Assembly (NCBI GenBank): GCA_030710605.1
Contig: CP092865.1
Coordinates: forward strand, 142,938,682-143,002,681
Origin: Cordylochernes scorpioides
Taxonomy: Eukaryota; Arthropoda; Arachnida; Pseudoscorpiones; Chernetidae
Reading direction: 5' to 3'
Length of the DNA: 64,000 nucleotides
The notes below the pieces were generated by a model. It saw only the letters and a list, made by a program, of their open reading frames with translations, had not been told where the DNA came from and made no database searches. Position numbers and translations under genes: made by a program. Of this stretch, positions 45,386-56,351 are shown one piece after another; the first letter of the stretch is position 1; the number at the start of each line of letters is the position of its first letter.

Positions 45386-46591
45386 TTAACTTTCCTCTAT
45401 TTCAGAATCCAAATCTTCTCTGTATCTTGGCTGAATGACACTGGTCATTTCATTTGCTAGTTTTCCTTTAAACACCACATCTCTTGCAATTATAATCCTT
45501 CTTTTCTTCATGTCCCACAATCTGTATCCATTTCCAATGTATCCTATAAGTGAATATTTTTCAGTTTTACTATCCAATTTTTTTTAGATTTCCCAATTTT
45601 TTGACATACACTTCACTCCCGAAAAATTTTACTCTAGAAAGATTAGGCCTTCTTCCAAACCACATCTGTGCTGGTGTTGTTTGTACTGTATTTGAAAGGC
45701 TTCTGTTGATTAAATAGGCAGCGACTCTTGTGGCCTCTCCCCACATTTCCTTATTCAATTTGGAATCCAGCAAAAGTGCTCTGGTTTTTTCAATCAGAGT
45801 TCGATTCAAACTTTGTGCTTTCCCATTCAATTGTGGAGTATATGAAATTGTAAAATCAAGTATTATTCCTTTCATTTTGCACCATTCTTTAACTTGCGTA
45901 TTGGCATATTACCGCCATTATCACATCTTAATTTTAACACTTTCGCATTTAAAAATCTTTCCACTTCATTTACATATTTTTTAATATATTCTTTTGCTTC
46001 ATATTTATTGCTGAGCAAATACACATAACATAAATGTGCATAATCATCCAAAAATGTCATTATTTATTTCTTATTATCATGTGTTAAGGGTTCTATTGGG
46101 CCGCGCAAATCAGTATGAACAATTTCCAATGGTCGGGTAGCTCTAGATCTTTCATTTCCAAATGACTTCCTAGTTTGCTCTGCCATGATGCAAATTTCGC
46201 ACACATCATTTTCCTGTTTTTCCAATTTGTTAAGCGCCAAACCATCAACCAAATTTTCAAGTTTTCTTAGATTCTGCATTCCAATGTGTCCCAATTTTCT
46301 GTGCCATTATTGGGTTTTGTATTCACTTGGTATGGTAAGGTTCCAGTCATTTTGCTTTGAAAAATGTTGTTCAATATTTACAGCAAAAAGTCCATTTTCA
46401 AGTTGATCTCCTTCTTGAACTTTTTTTCCATCTTTCAAAATTGTCACTTTATCACCTTTAAAATTTACTTCTCCTCCGTTTTTAACAATTGAGCTCACTG
46501 ACAAAAGGTTTTCTGATAATTCAGGAACAAATATTACTTTATTTAGGTTACATTGTCTCCCCTTAAATTGTCCTGAAGTTTTTGCACTCAT
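45386..46591 (-). pseudogene. Copia-1 pre-integrase and integrase
   Basis: 46591-46307 holds the part after the protease (VIFVPELSENLLSVSSIV). 46294-46064 has MGHIGMQNLRKL and CEICIMAEQTRKSF (the HHCC zinc domain) and IVHTDLRGP (first Asp). 46060-45872 reads TFLDDYAHLCYVYLL and LRCDNGGN (second Asp). 45875-45570 has SYTPQLNGKAQSLNRT, where the catalytic Glu expected before N-R-T is Ser-Leu, then EMWGEATRVAAYLINR. 45577-45386 is the tail. Broken at every block junction. Confidence 0.85.
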
Positions 46592-46639
46592 ACCTTCTTC
46601 TTTTTGGCAACATTGATGTTCACATCACACCTTTTTTGA

Positions 46640-47616
46640 TGATCAAGCAACTTTTCTTCATTAATCATGTGACAGGTGGATCCGCTATCAACAATGAAAG
46701 TTACTGATGATCTTTTATCATATTCTTCTCTTTGTTCAGCAATGAAAGCAATGGGAGGTTGCTTTTCTTTGTTCCTGAAATAGCAGTATTTTTCTTTATG
46801 ATTAAACTCTTACATATTGTTCTTTGCATGCATTGTTCTTTGCTTACTTTAGCAGCAGGTTTACTGTTGTTCTAAATGAAACAGTCCTTTTCTTCATGGT
46901 TAGTTTTTTCACGAAATTTACAGAATTTTCTTTGGGTGCAATTTTTAGATATATGTCCTGGTTCATTACAAATAAAACATACCTTTTGTTTTGTTGCATT
47001 CATAGCCACTCGGTCTTCTGGTTGGCTCTGTTTATTTCTTCTTATTTCTTCAGTGGTCAATCTTGATATTAGATTTTCAAAAGTTTTTTCATCTTTTCCA
47101 GTTGACTCCCAAACAGTACAAAAATAATTATATTCTTCTGGCAAAATTGTTAAAATCTTTGAAATAACAATATTGTCATCAAAGTTCTGTTTTAGATTAT
47201 TGAGTTTGAAAGCCAAATTTCTTAAATTACTTATGTTGGCTACAAGGTCTACATTTTTATCAAATTTATAAGTGTGAAATTCTTGTAGCAGCTTACATTT
47301 TAATTATTCATCATCTCTTTCAAATATTCTGCATATGGTGTATTACATTGATTTGGAATTTTCACAATGTATTATGTGTGTTAATATCTTTTTATCAATG
47401 CTCGAAATAATATATTTTTGGGCTTTAGCATCTTTTATTATCCATACGTTTTTTTTCTTTTTCATCCTTTTGATCTTTATAACACAATTTACCAATTATT
47501 ATTTCAATTAAATTATTAGCTTTAAAAATAATGTTAATTTGAAATTTCCAAATATCAAAATTTTCTGAGTCTTTCAATTTATCTATAATCGAAATATCTT
47601 CCATAACAGCAGCCAT
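46640..47616 (-). pseudogene. Copia-1 gag and protease
   Basis: Gag begins at ATG 47616 (MAAVMEDISIIDKLKDSENF, with FDIWKFQI as in Copia gag). It breaks at about 47425 and resumes 47216-46872 with MAFKLNNLKQNFDDN, ILPEEYNYF and the zinc knuckle CFICNEPGHISKNC. A protease motif VDSGSTCHM follows at about 46695-46665, with catalytic DSG intact but in another frame. Frameshifts at 47.4, 47.25 and 46.85 kb separate the parts. Confidence 0.85.
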
Positions 47617-47668
47617 TTTTATTTTTACGATTTTAGATTTTAAGTTATAACCACGCTTTTGCTGCCAC

Positions 47669-47914
47669 TGTTAGAAAAATGGTTTGAGGTTTTATTTTAT
47701 TTTAGAAATTAATACATACGATTTTAGTAATTAAAAAGTTTATTAAAATTAAAAGAACAAAACAAAAGGTTCAACTCATACCTTAGAGTTATTTACATTC
47801 TTAATTTTACAGCAGTGTGACAAAATATATATTTTAAAACATTTAAAAAATAATAATTATTAATTAATATTTTATAAAATATTAAAGTCTAAAATTGAAT
47901 TCATATATTCAACA
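47669..47914 (-). repeat. Copia-1 5' LTR
   Basis: 246 bp, TG...CA; followed on the right by the ATGAG target copy and then the interrupted 873-bp repeat. Confidence 0.92.
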
Positions 47915-48032
47915 ATGAGGATCTTAAAATTTGTATAAAGCATTTTGAGGCTGAATCAACTATCATCTTTACAACTTGAATTCCTGTTGTAATGTTACCA
48001 CATACGAACATAAAAAAAAAAATCAAGATATA

Positions 48033-48245
48033 TGTATGGTGCATTGCCTTGTTATAAATAAGATGCTCTTACCTGAAGGATTATCTCTTAATCTTTATTT
48101 ATTTAACAAGTTACATGGTAATTATTAAATTCAGAACAATCACAGCTATGGCGGAACTTTCGCCAGCCTAAGGTAAACAAACAATTTGATGATGATCCTC
48201 CCCGATGAATCGGCCGGGTTGTCAGATCGTCTTACTCTCAACACA
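48033..48245 (-). repeat. Gypsy-3 3' LTR
   Basis: 213 bp, paired with 51964-52177. Confidence 0.92.
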
Positions 48246-48260
48246 TCTCCCCCTTTTCTT

Positions 48261-48563
48261 CTAGAGGTCTAGCCTGTCTGGCGGCTTTATCACGCGTCCA
48301 CTCCTGGTCTTTACTGGTTCCGGTGATCTCTGGAATGTCCTCGGTTCACTGTCACAAGTAGTGTTGTCCCCAGTAGATGTGAAGCACTGACTCATCTCAG
48401 GAGACTCCATCTGTTCATTTTCTATGTCAATCTTTTCACCCTGTGGGTTTGGTAGTAGGTGGAATCTATTTCTTCTTAAAATTCCTTTTGGAGAGTTGAC
48501 TATATAAGATCTTGGACTTCCAGCGTCTTCAAATACCACACCGGGAACTCTCAAGTCTTTCAC
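48261..48563 (-). pseudogene. Gypsy-3 pol C-terminal tail
   Basis: VPGVVFEDAGSPRSYIVNSP, IRRNR-like LRRNRFHLLPN and TRSGRVIKPPDRLDL are the standard end of this gypsy polyprotein. A short frame break at about 48600 separates it from the integrase. Confidence 0.8.
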
Positions 48564-48614
48564 CCATACTCTAGTTCCTTCATCCAGATGGGTCAGATGG
48601 ATTTTCTTTTTGTG

Positions 48615-50024
48615 TCATTGATCTTTTTCTCTCATTTCTAGATTTTCAAGATCAGGTATTCTTGATTGGAGTTGAACTGGTGATGTCGGCACCGTTGTTC
48701 TGAGTTTCCTGTTCATGCATAGTTCAGCAGGGCTGTGCCCATTTTCCAATGGAGCGGTTCGATAACCAAGAAGAGAAAGATATGGATCTCTTCCTTTCTT
48801 CAATTGGTTTTTGATATTCTTCACCATCGATTTGATGAAGCCATTGCTTTGAGGAAATCTAGGACTAGATGTTATGTGGCGGAAACCATATTCTTTTGCA
48901 AACTTTTTGAATTCTAACCCAAACTGTGGTCCATTATCTGATCTAACGTCTTCGGGTATTCCATGGCGAGCAAAAATTGACTTGCAATGTATAATTGTTG
49001 AATGTGTTGTTTGATCCTCCAGCAATGCCAACTCTGGGAATCTAGAGTAATGGTCTGCAATTAGAAGATAGTATTTGCCCTTTAAGTAAAAATGGTCGAT
49101 TCCTACTTTCTCCCATGGCCTGCTTGGGAAATCAGAAACAATTAATGGCTGCTGGGGATTAGATATTTCTTCAATACAATTTGGAAAGTTCCTTACAAGT
49201 TCTCCAATTTCTTGACTGATTCTGGGCCACCACACAGATGATCTGGCACGGCCTCTACATTTTTCGATGCCAAGATGACCTTCATGGAGGCTGTTTAGAA
49301 CCTTTGATCTGAGGGACTTAGGAATATAAATCCTGGAATTTCTCATTAGAAGACCATCTATGACAGACATTTCATATATGAGACACCAAAAGGCTTTTGC
49401 TTCTGCAGAAAGCTCATTCTTTGTAGGCCAGCCCTTTTCACAATAATCTTTTATTTCTCTACACACTCTCTCTTCATTTTGATATTGCCAGATTTCTTTC
49501 ATATTTTCATCCTTGAATGGAGGACATGAAATGATCTGTTGAACAAAACTACAGATTTCATTCTCCAGATCTTTCTCATGCGATATCTTAATTGGGCTTC
49601 TGGACAAAGCATCAGCAACAACAATGTCCTTGCCTGGTGTGTGATGAATGCTATATGAATAGCGCATCATCCGAAGTCGTAGTCGCTGTATGCATGGTGT
49701 CATTTCATCTAGATTTTTGGTTGAAAATATTGGAATGAGAGGTTTATGGTCAGTTTCAATAGAAAATGTATTTCCCATCAGATAGTCTTGAAATCTTTCA
49801 CAGTCCCAAACTATTGCTAGATATTCTTTCTCAATTTGATCCCATCTCTTTTCAGTTTCAGACATAGTCTTGGAGGCATATGCAACTGCTTTTTGGAATC
49901 CATCTTCAGATTTTTGTAAAAGCACTGCTCCTAGTCCAAATGAAGAGGCATCTGCAGACACTGTAGTTGGTAGATTGGGGTTAAAAAATGTTAGTGTTGG
50001 AGAAGTTGAAAGAAGTTTCTTCAC
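48615..50024 (-). pseudogene. Gypsy-3 RNase H and integrase
   Basis: One open frame of 469 codons. RNase H: TVSADASSFGLGAVLLQ, KRWDQIEKEYLAIVWDCERF, TDHKPLIPIF and DALSRSP. Integrase zinc domain: LHEGHLGIEKCRGRARSSVW with a paired Cys region (FPNCIEE; the second Cys is not clear). Core: DHFYLKGKYYLLIADHYSRF (Asp), RSDNGPQF (Asp) and PQSNGFIKSMVKN, where the catalytic Glu is Lys. Ends LRTTVPTSPVQLQSRIPDLE. The length of the open frame shows decay by substitution more than by indels. Confidence 0.9.
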
Positions 50025-51115
50025 TTTTCAAATGCTTCCTCCTGAGCACTATCCCATCTCCAATCATTTCTCTTTACTAGGAGTTGATTAAGTGGGTAGA
50101 GGATAGTTGAAAGGTCCAGTATAAATTTACCTGTAAAGTTCACTATTCCCAGGAATCTGCGCACTTCAGAAATGCTTGACAGTGATGGAAACTCCCTGAT
50201 GGCCTGGACTTTGTTTGGATCAGGTAGCACTCCTCTTTCTGTAATCAGGTGTGACCAAGAAATTTGTTTCCTTCACTAAGAAGATGCATTTCTCTTTATT
50301 CAGGGTCAGTCCTGAATCTTGAAGCTTCCTAAGGACGCATATTAACCTTTCATCATGTTCTTCTTGTGTAGCTCCCCAAATCACAATGTTGTCCATGTGA
50401 CAATTTACTCCAGATTGGCTCTCCAGTAGATTGCTCATCTTTCTCTGGAATACCTCAGATGCAGAAGAAATTCCGAAGGGTAGCCGTTTGAATCTGTATC
50501 TGCCAAATGGGGTCAGGAAGGTTGTAAGGCTAGATGATTCCTCTGACAGGGGTATCTGCCAAAACCCACTGTTGGCATCCAGTTTTGAAAACAATTTAGC
50601 TCCTCCCATTTGTGCCAAGGTATATTCCACTGATGGAATTGGATAATGCTCTCTTTTAACAAACTTGTTTAGAGCTGTCAGATCTACACAAATCCTTAGA
50701 TCATTAGAAGACGGTTTGGGCACAATGACCATTGGAGCACACCAATCCGTTGGTTGCTCAACTTTCTCAATTACTCCTTTTTCAACCATTTGATCAAGTT
50801 TTTTTTTATTTTATTCAAAAGTGGAATGGGTATTCTTCTGGGAGTATATATAGCATGAGGCTGTGATTCATCCTTCAATTTAATTGTGTAGCTCCCTTGG
50901 AGTGTTCCGAGTCCTGTGAAAAGCTTTGGATATTCTTCAAAAGGATTAAGCGAATTCCTTTTCTCAATTGACTGAAGTCTTTTGATTAGGTTTAGAGATT
51001 CACTGGCTTTTCCGCTCAAGAGTGGTTGCATTAGTTGAGGAACAACAAATATTTCTCCAGGGATGCTTCTCCCATCTTTTTCTATCAAAGCTGTGAATTT
51101 TCCCATTACATGCAA
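50021..51115 (-). pseudogene. Gypsy-3 protease end and reverse transcriptase
   Basis: 51115-50771 covers the protease C-terminus and linker (GTLQGSYTIKLKDESQPHAI). A frameshift in a poly-T/poly-A run at about 50800 leads to RT 50789-50220: WCAPMVIVPKPSSNDLRICV, FSKLDANSGFWQIPL (first Asp kept), YRFKRLPFGISSASEVFQ and CHMDNIVIWG, where the second Asp of the catalytic pair is Asn. The connection domain is 50230-50021 (VQAIREFPSLSSISEVRRFL). Confidence 0.88.
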
Positions 51116-51192
51116 TTCAACCTGTCTAGGTCCTAAAAGTTGAATATCAGGCTTGCATAACTTCTTGTGAGCAAAATTTTTAAATAAATCTC

Positions 51193-51867
51193 TTAGAGTA
51201 TTATAGTTACATCCGCTCCTGTATTCATTTTAAAAAGCATTTTTCTCTTATCTACTTTTACATAAACGTTCCAATCATTTGAGTTTTGTCCATTCTCATA
51301 GATATTAGCAACAAAATGGGCAGCCTGTGTTGTTGTTGATCGAAGAATTGTCTGTTGTTGCTTCACACATTCTGTCTGGCAGGCAGCTTGGATAGCCCTT
51401 TCCAAGGTCAAGTTTGGCTCTAGTTGCAACTTCTCTGAAAGTTGCAGATTTTTTACTCCCACAACTATTCTATCTCTAATCATTTCTTCTTTCAGAGATC
51501 CATAGTTACAATTTTCCGCCATTTTGTGAAGAACTCTTATGTATTCCTCGACAGCTTCTCCATCCTGCTGATATCTACGATTAAATTGTGCTCTATCAAA
51601 GATGACATTTCGTTTACCTATAAAGTCCTCTTCAAATTTCTAAACAACTGTTTCATAATTGTTTATTTCTATTTCAGTTAAATTGAATGGTATTAGAGCA
51701 TCTTCGGCTTTTTCACCTAATATGTAAATTAGAGCATTTACCTGCTCTTCCTCCATTTTAGATTTTAATTCTGACGCTTTTCAAAAACGTTCGAATCTTT
51801 TAATCCAATTCGGCCATTCATTTAGATTATTAAAATTGAATTGCTCTGGTGGATTTATATTTTGCAT
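51193..51867 (-). pseudogene. Gypsy-3 gag and protease start
   Basis: Gag starts at ATG 51867 (MQNINPPEQFNFNNLNEWPN), followed by WIKRFERF and a TGA stop, then a stretch with a TAG, and YQQDGEAVEEYIRVLHKMAE. The open part 51522-51193 includes RIVVGVKNLQLSEKLQLEPN and AIQAACQTECVKQQQ. It runs into FKMNTGADVTII, the protease active site in which the catalytic Asp of D-T-G is Asn. No clear zinc knuckle remains between gag and protease. Confidence 0.82.
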
Positions 51868-51963
51868 TCCTTTTCTTTTTTTCCGTTATGCAAAAATAAT
51901 TACTTTTGTTTTTACTAGCAATTAGATTAGGCTTAGGGCACTATCGCCAATTAGCTGCCACCA

Positions 51964-52177
51964 TGTATGGTGTATTGCCTTGTTATAAATAAGATGCTCT
52001 TACCTTAAGGATTATCTCTTAATCTTTATTTATTTAACTATTTACATGGTAATTATTAAATTTAGAACAATCACAGCTATGACGGAACTTTCGCCAGCCT
52101 AAGGTAAACAAACAATTTGATGATGATCCTCCCCCGATGATTCGGCCGGGTTGTCAGATCGTCTTACTCTCAACACA
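51964..52177 (-). repeat. Gypsy-3 5' LTR
   Basis: 214 bp; on its inner side GGTGGCAGCTAATTGGCG (minus strand, about 51962-51945) is where a primer-binding site should lie. Confidence 0.92.
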
Positions 52178-52374
52178 ATATACATGTATATATATATCTA
52201 TGCTTATTTATTTAATAAACATCCTAGAATAAAGAAATGGGCTACTCAAATTACAAATCCTATTTTAAATTTCTATATACATATACATCTTAATGTTTAT
52301 TTATATATGTATATAAATAAACCAAAAGGACCTCAAATAAAAAAAAAGGAAGGAAGGAAGACAATTAATAATAT

Positions 52375-52627
52375 TGTAGCGTAGAAATCAAGCCTTGAAA
52401 TATCCTAAGATGTAAAAGTATTTATTGATGACGTCAAAGCGACGAGTCGACAATTATTAACAAGTCAGCCCCAAAACTATCTACAACTAGGGAATCTTAA
52501 GCAAGCAAGCAAAGAAATATTTTAAAGATGATTTCACAAATACAGATTAATATATATTTTTATAATCTGTTGAATATATTTTCATTGAATAATATTAAAT
52601 TAAATAATAAAATATTTCTTCGCCACA
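52375..52627 (-). repeat. Gag-only element 3' LTR
   Basis: 253 bp, nearly identical to 54125-54377. Confidence 0.93.
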
Positions 52628-52884
52628 TAGCCTCCTCCTATAGAGAGCATCGACCCGATGCTCAGCAGGAGACTTATGTCGTCAGTCTTAAGAACTAGTA
52701 CAATGGCCAGGGATATTTTCAGGTGACTGCGGTGGATGTCTTCTTTCAGTTTAGATATCTTCTTCATGAGGGCTTGGTAGGTCTATGTTTACGTCAAGGT
52801 ATCTTTTTCTCATTTCTACTGTGGTCGGTAAGGGGGATTTTATAACTTTGCGGCCTCGCCTCCAATGTGGTCTATCATCTAGTT

Positions 52885-54048
52885 TTAATGGCGGGGCGTC
52901 CAGCTAGATCTTCTAGCAGGTGAGAAATGTTGTCTATTTCGACCGCGATATGAAGTAGGGCTTCGGTAGCGAGTGAAAGTTTTCCTCGATGATTCGTCAT
53001 TGGGGTCCTGAGATTCAGCTCGAGAGTTGTAGGATACCATTGCGTCTTGCTTTCTTTGGAAATAGTCATTTCTCCTTTCCTCATTGTGTCTCTTCCTGTC
53101 ACGGCAATAGCGGACGACGTGACCTGGGCGTCCGCAGTAGAAACAGATTGGCCTTCCCTCAGTTGTACGCCAATCATTGATGTCGCGTCTTCCTCCTTGT
53201 TTTGGGTATCGAGGTTCAGGGTGCGGTCTTATCGTTTCGGCCTCATATCTAGTATTTAAAAACTGTCGGGGTCTTTCCTTATGAGGGGGACTTCTCCTAG
53301 ACTTTGAGATTGGCGCCAGGTTTCTTCCAATCTCCTCCTTTACAATTTCTTCGATTGTAGCATTTTGTGGTTCCTCCCGAGGAGAGCCTGATGCCCGCTG
53401 TACCTCCACACGAACAATTTGCCTAATCATAGATGACAGATCTTCTCCGTCATCCTGGTCACAAAGAGAGGCTACATTTGGTAGGCGCTCGTACCTGGTT
53501 GGGGTAACTCGCCTACAACGGAGCGCTTCGACACGGCGACATTCTGTAATGAATTGCTCGGTGCTCTGTATATTCCTCGGTAGGAGTGCTTGATAAAGCT
53601 CCTCAGCTATCCCCTTCATGAGGTGGGAGATTTTATCTTCCTCGCTCATTTGAGGATCAGCCTCTTTGCAAAAGCACAGGACATCCTGGATGTAAAATTC
53701 GGTACTTTCGCCTTTTAATTGTGCCCGTGTTTTAAGTTTCTTCTCCGCTTGCAATTTTGAATTTTCTTTTTTTCCGAACACATTCTCTAATTGAGATGTG
53801 AATTCCTTCCAAGTCTGGATGCTTTCTTCGTTGTTCTCAAACCATTTGAGAGCAGTTCCAGACAGATAAAAATAAACTTTAGTGAGACAAAGGGTTTCGT
53901 CCCAATGGTTGCACCTTGCCACACGTGCCTACCCTTTTAACCATTTTTGGAGATCTTCACCATCCTCCCCGGAGAAAATGGAAGGGTTCCTTGGCAGATG
54001 TTGAACAACGTAGTTGCTTACCTGAGTACCTTCCTTCTTTACATTCAT
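52885..54048 (-). CDS. Ty3/gypsy-type Gag of the gag-only element
   Basis: The likely start is ATG 54048 (MNVKKEG). The frame is broken only by one TAG at 53929-53931, after GEDLQKWLKG, and then runs 345 codons without a break. Capsid-like motifs: IFSGEDGEDLQKWLKG, LTKVYFYLSGTALKWFENNE, WKEFTSQLENVFG, and GESTEFYIQDVLCFCKEADP. A basic linker leads to the zinc knuckle CFYCGRPGHVVRYC (about 53162-53121) and a long basic Arg/Ser-rich tail to 52885. The protein would form particles and bind RNA; polymerase and integrase must come from another element. Whether the TAG is read through, or is a mutation, cannot be told from one copy. Confidence 0.85.
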
Positions 54049-54124
54049 AGAAGTTTCTTCTGGTTCAACAGAATCAATTTTTATTTTATTTCTTAATGGG
54101 TATCGGTCCAGTCTCTCCACCAGT

Positions 54125-54377
54125 TGTAGCGTAGAAATCAAGCCTTGAAATATCCTAAGATGTAAAAGTATTTATTGATGACGTCACAGCGACGAGTCGA
54201 CAATTATTAACAAGTCAGCCCCAAAACTATCTACAACTAGGGAATCTTAAGCAAGCAAGCAAAGAAATATTTTAAAGATGATTTCACAAATACAGATTAA
54301 TATATATTTTTATAATCTTTTGAATATATTTTCATTGAATAATATTAAATTAAATAATAAAATATTTCTTCGCCACA
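54125..54377 (-). repeat. Gag-only element 5' LTR
   Basis: 253 bp; TG...CA; followed by target copy ATAT and the resumed 873-bp repeat. Confidence 0.93.
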
Positions 54378-54540
54378 ATATGTAACTATAAATGTTTTAT
54401 TTGAATCCAATGATGTATTTTTGCTCACAATTATAATATTCACATACATAAAAAATAATGTTGGCCTAGATAAATTGTTAAAAAAAAAACTAAACTAACT
54501 ATTTAAAAAAATGTATAAACCTTAACTTCCTATTGATATC

Positions 54541-54785
54541 TGATAGGCTTAGCAAAAAAACGATGTTTCTATTTAAAGATTCCAAGTTGTTTTGTACTCA
54601 CTTATTTTGTAGTTACGAGGACATCCCATTTGATATAAACTAATATATATATATTTATTTAAAGAACAACTTGTTTCAATACAAATGTTGTTAAAAACAA
54701 GAGAGCGAAAAATCAAAAAACAGAAAAGTTTGAAGCGTAGTAGAAGTGTTGTTGTTAGATCCGTTCTTAGCATCCCATAAGAACA
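54541..54785 (-). repeat. Copia-2 3' LTR
   Basis: 245 bp; its first 109 bp match 62329-62437 closely. It joins the 873-bp repeat at 54540. Confidence 0.85.
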
Positions 54786-54796
54786 TCCCTCTTTTG

Positions 54797-56351
54797 ATCC
54801 TAACTAGCTCAGTGGTTAAACCCAGATACATACATAAAGGAATATATCACACACCAAGGATACACACATGTTTTGTATTTTTGGATTAGAAAAATATCAC
54901 CAATACACCTTTAAAAATACTAAACATAAAATTTTATTTATCATTATGAAATTTACAGAGCTTCTTTTTCTATTTGTAGATAGCAATGAACAGACTTTAA
55001 TGAACATTAAATTTTATTCATTTCTATAGAAAATTACACAAAAAAAATCCTTTATTTGTAGACAGCAAAATTTTGACTGACAGTCTATAATTTGATAATT
55101 CTATCAAGTTACCGCATCTAGATAAAATGATCAATCAATAATAATTAATACCTTTAAGAAAACATAAGGTTGAAACCTCAATTCATCATATATCCTAAAT
55201 AGTCGAGTCTATCAAAATTTAATGTCTGCCATGGTTTTTACCATGGTTTCTATACGGACCTCTTCATGTCTATATATTTAAGAAACTTAAGATGTGAAAT
55301 ACTTACCAAGCGTCTTCATTACATGCCCTCCTAAAGCTTGCCTCGGCAACCCTTATCGCTCGGGGCGTCCTTCCCGATAAAAGAACTCGATCCGGTCTCG
55401 CTGAAGGCTTGATCAAGACTAGCGTTGTTTTTCAAACAGCGCCCTCAATGTAAAATTTTCTTACAGAGTAATAAAACTTATATATAACTATTCTTTGAAT
55501 ATTTAAAAAAAAATAATTATATTATTATTTTTTTTTAAAGAGAAAATTTTTTTGGAATAAAAAATAATAATAATATTTTTTTTTTTTTTAAGAGAAATTT
55601 TTGAAATAACAAATATACATGCTCAACCTATGAGAGATTTAATAATAATTTATTCTTCAAGAAATTTAAATAACTAGACACACCTATTTTATCTAGCTAT
55701 GTTTGTGGTTGATTTTATTTATTTTAGAATAAAATAAATATTAAAGAAATTTTAAATTATCTTTCTTATCAAGAGATGATTTAGATTAGTGATGGAATTA
55801 AATAAAATCTATCATGCTTGCCCCTCTGAGAAATTTACATAATAATTTCATCTTTAAGAAACTCTAAAAAATACTAAATATGCCCGATCTATCTGAATGT
55901 GATATCATAAGTTATATACAAAAAAAAAATAAAAAATAAAAAAGGTGAAGAAATGGGCTGGTTTAACAAAGAAGAATGCTCGAAGTCCTCTTCTTTCTTG
56001 TCGAGGCAGCTTCTCCATTGTCCACCAGCTCTCCATTTATACTGTGGGTGAACTTTAAAGGCATAGGTGTCATCTCCAACTGGATGCCTTCCCGGTTCCT
56101 GGTCTTCCTCTGGTTCTGTCTGCATTGGTCTTCTGGCTACTTAAACAGGGCCGATGTCATCTTCCTACAGCAGATCTTGGGATACACGTCCAGGGCTGTG
56201 TCCTCCCCTGCCTTGACCTTTAAAGCACCGTCGGCCATTGTTGTGGGACTTCCACCTGGACAGCAAACATTCCGGCAAGACACTGTATATATATATGATG
56301 TAAATGTTTACATCTTTGTTGGGTCTGTTTGGTGGAAAATCTGGCCCAACA
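54797..56351 (-). repeat. Long LTR-like repeat, related copy
   Basis: It aligns in order with 56720-58556: GGCAAGACACTGTATATATATATGATG with GGCAAGACACTGTGCATATATATATGATG, CTTACAGAGTAA, and TAGATACACACAT near the far end. On the minus strand it starts TGTTGGGCCAGATTTTC. It lies in the 3' end of Copia-2 between the RNase H stop and the polypurine tract. Confidence 0.6.

Larger units (their letters stand above)
43445..47914 (-). mobile_element. Ty1/copia LTR retrotransposon (Copia-1)
   Basis: A 4470-bp element with LTRs 43445-43695 (3' LTR) and 47669-47914 (5' LTR), starting TGTTAG and ending CAACA, flanked by ATGAG at 43440-43444 and 47915-47919. The empty site reads ..CATATGAGAATC. The polypurine tract AAGAAGGAG lies beside the 3' LTR (43704-43696) and the primer-binding region at 47641-47668. 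LTRs differ at ten or more places, so it is not recent. Internal order gag, protease, integrase, RT, RNase H is that of Copia. Confidence 0.95.
48033..52177 (-). mobile_element. Ty3/gypsy LTR retrotransposon (Gypsy-3)
   Basis: A 4145-bp element with LTRs 48033-48245 and 51964-52177 (TGTATGGTG...CAACACA), flanked by ATATA at 48028-48032 and 52178-52182, absent from the empty site apart from one copy. A polypurine tract (AAGAAAAGGGGGAGA) adjoins the 3' LTR. LTRs differ at about 8-9 sites in 213. Internal order gag, protease, RT, RNase H, integrase; clade resembles animal K02A2.6-type gypsy polyproteins. Inactive. Confidence 0.95.
52375..54377 (-). mobile_element. Gag-only LTR retrotransposon (TR-GAG-like, non-autonomous)
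   Basis: A 2003-bp element with 253-bp LTRs (52375-52627 and 54125-54377; TGTAGCG...CGCCACA) and the 4-bp target ATAT on both sides (52371-52374, 54378-54381), absent from the empty site except once. LTRs differ at only two positions that I find (A/C, G/T), so it is young. Between them is one gag gene, a purine tract (about 52641-52628) and a possible primer site after the 5' LTR (CTGGTGGAGAGACTGGACC, minus strand). No protease, RT, RNase H or integrase and no room for them. Confidence 0.93.
43036..54540. repeat. 873-bp repeat, copy 2, broken by three LTR insertions
   Basis: Pieces 43036-43444, 47920-48032, 52183-52374 and 54382-54540 join in order to match 23277-24149. Each junction coincides with an LTR border and a 4-5 bp duplicated target, so the interruptions are ordinary retrotransposon insertions. 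It ends where the Copia LTR begins at 54541. Confidence 0.9.

Noticed and set aside
43445-54377. Idea that the three LTR elements are nested inside each other
   Set aside because: Each is bounded by its own target duplication within the 873-bp repeat; none interrupts another.
54797-54830. tRNA A-box-like TAGCTCAGTGGTTAAAC
   Set aside because: No B box or cloverleaf follows; the stretch lies within the LTR-like repeat, whose other copy has a different sequence here.
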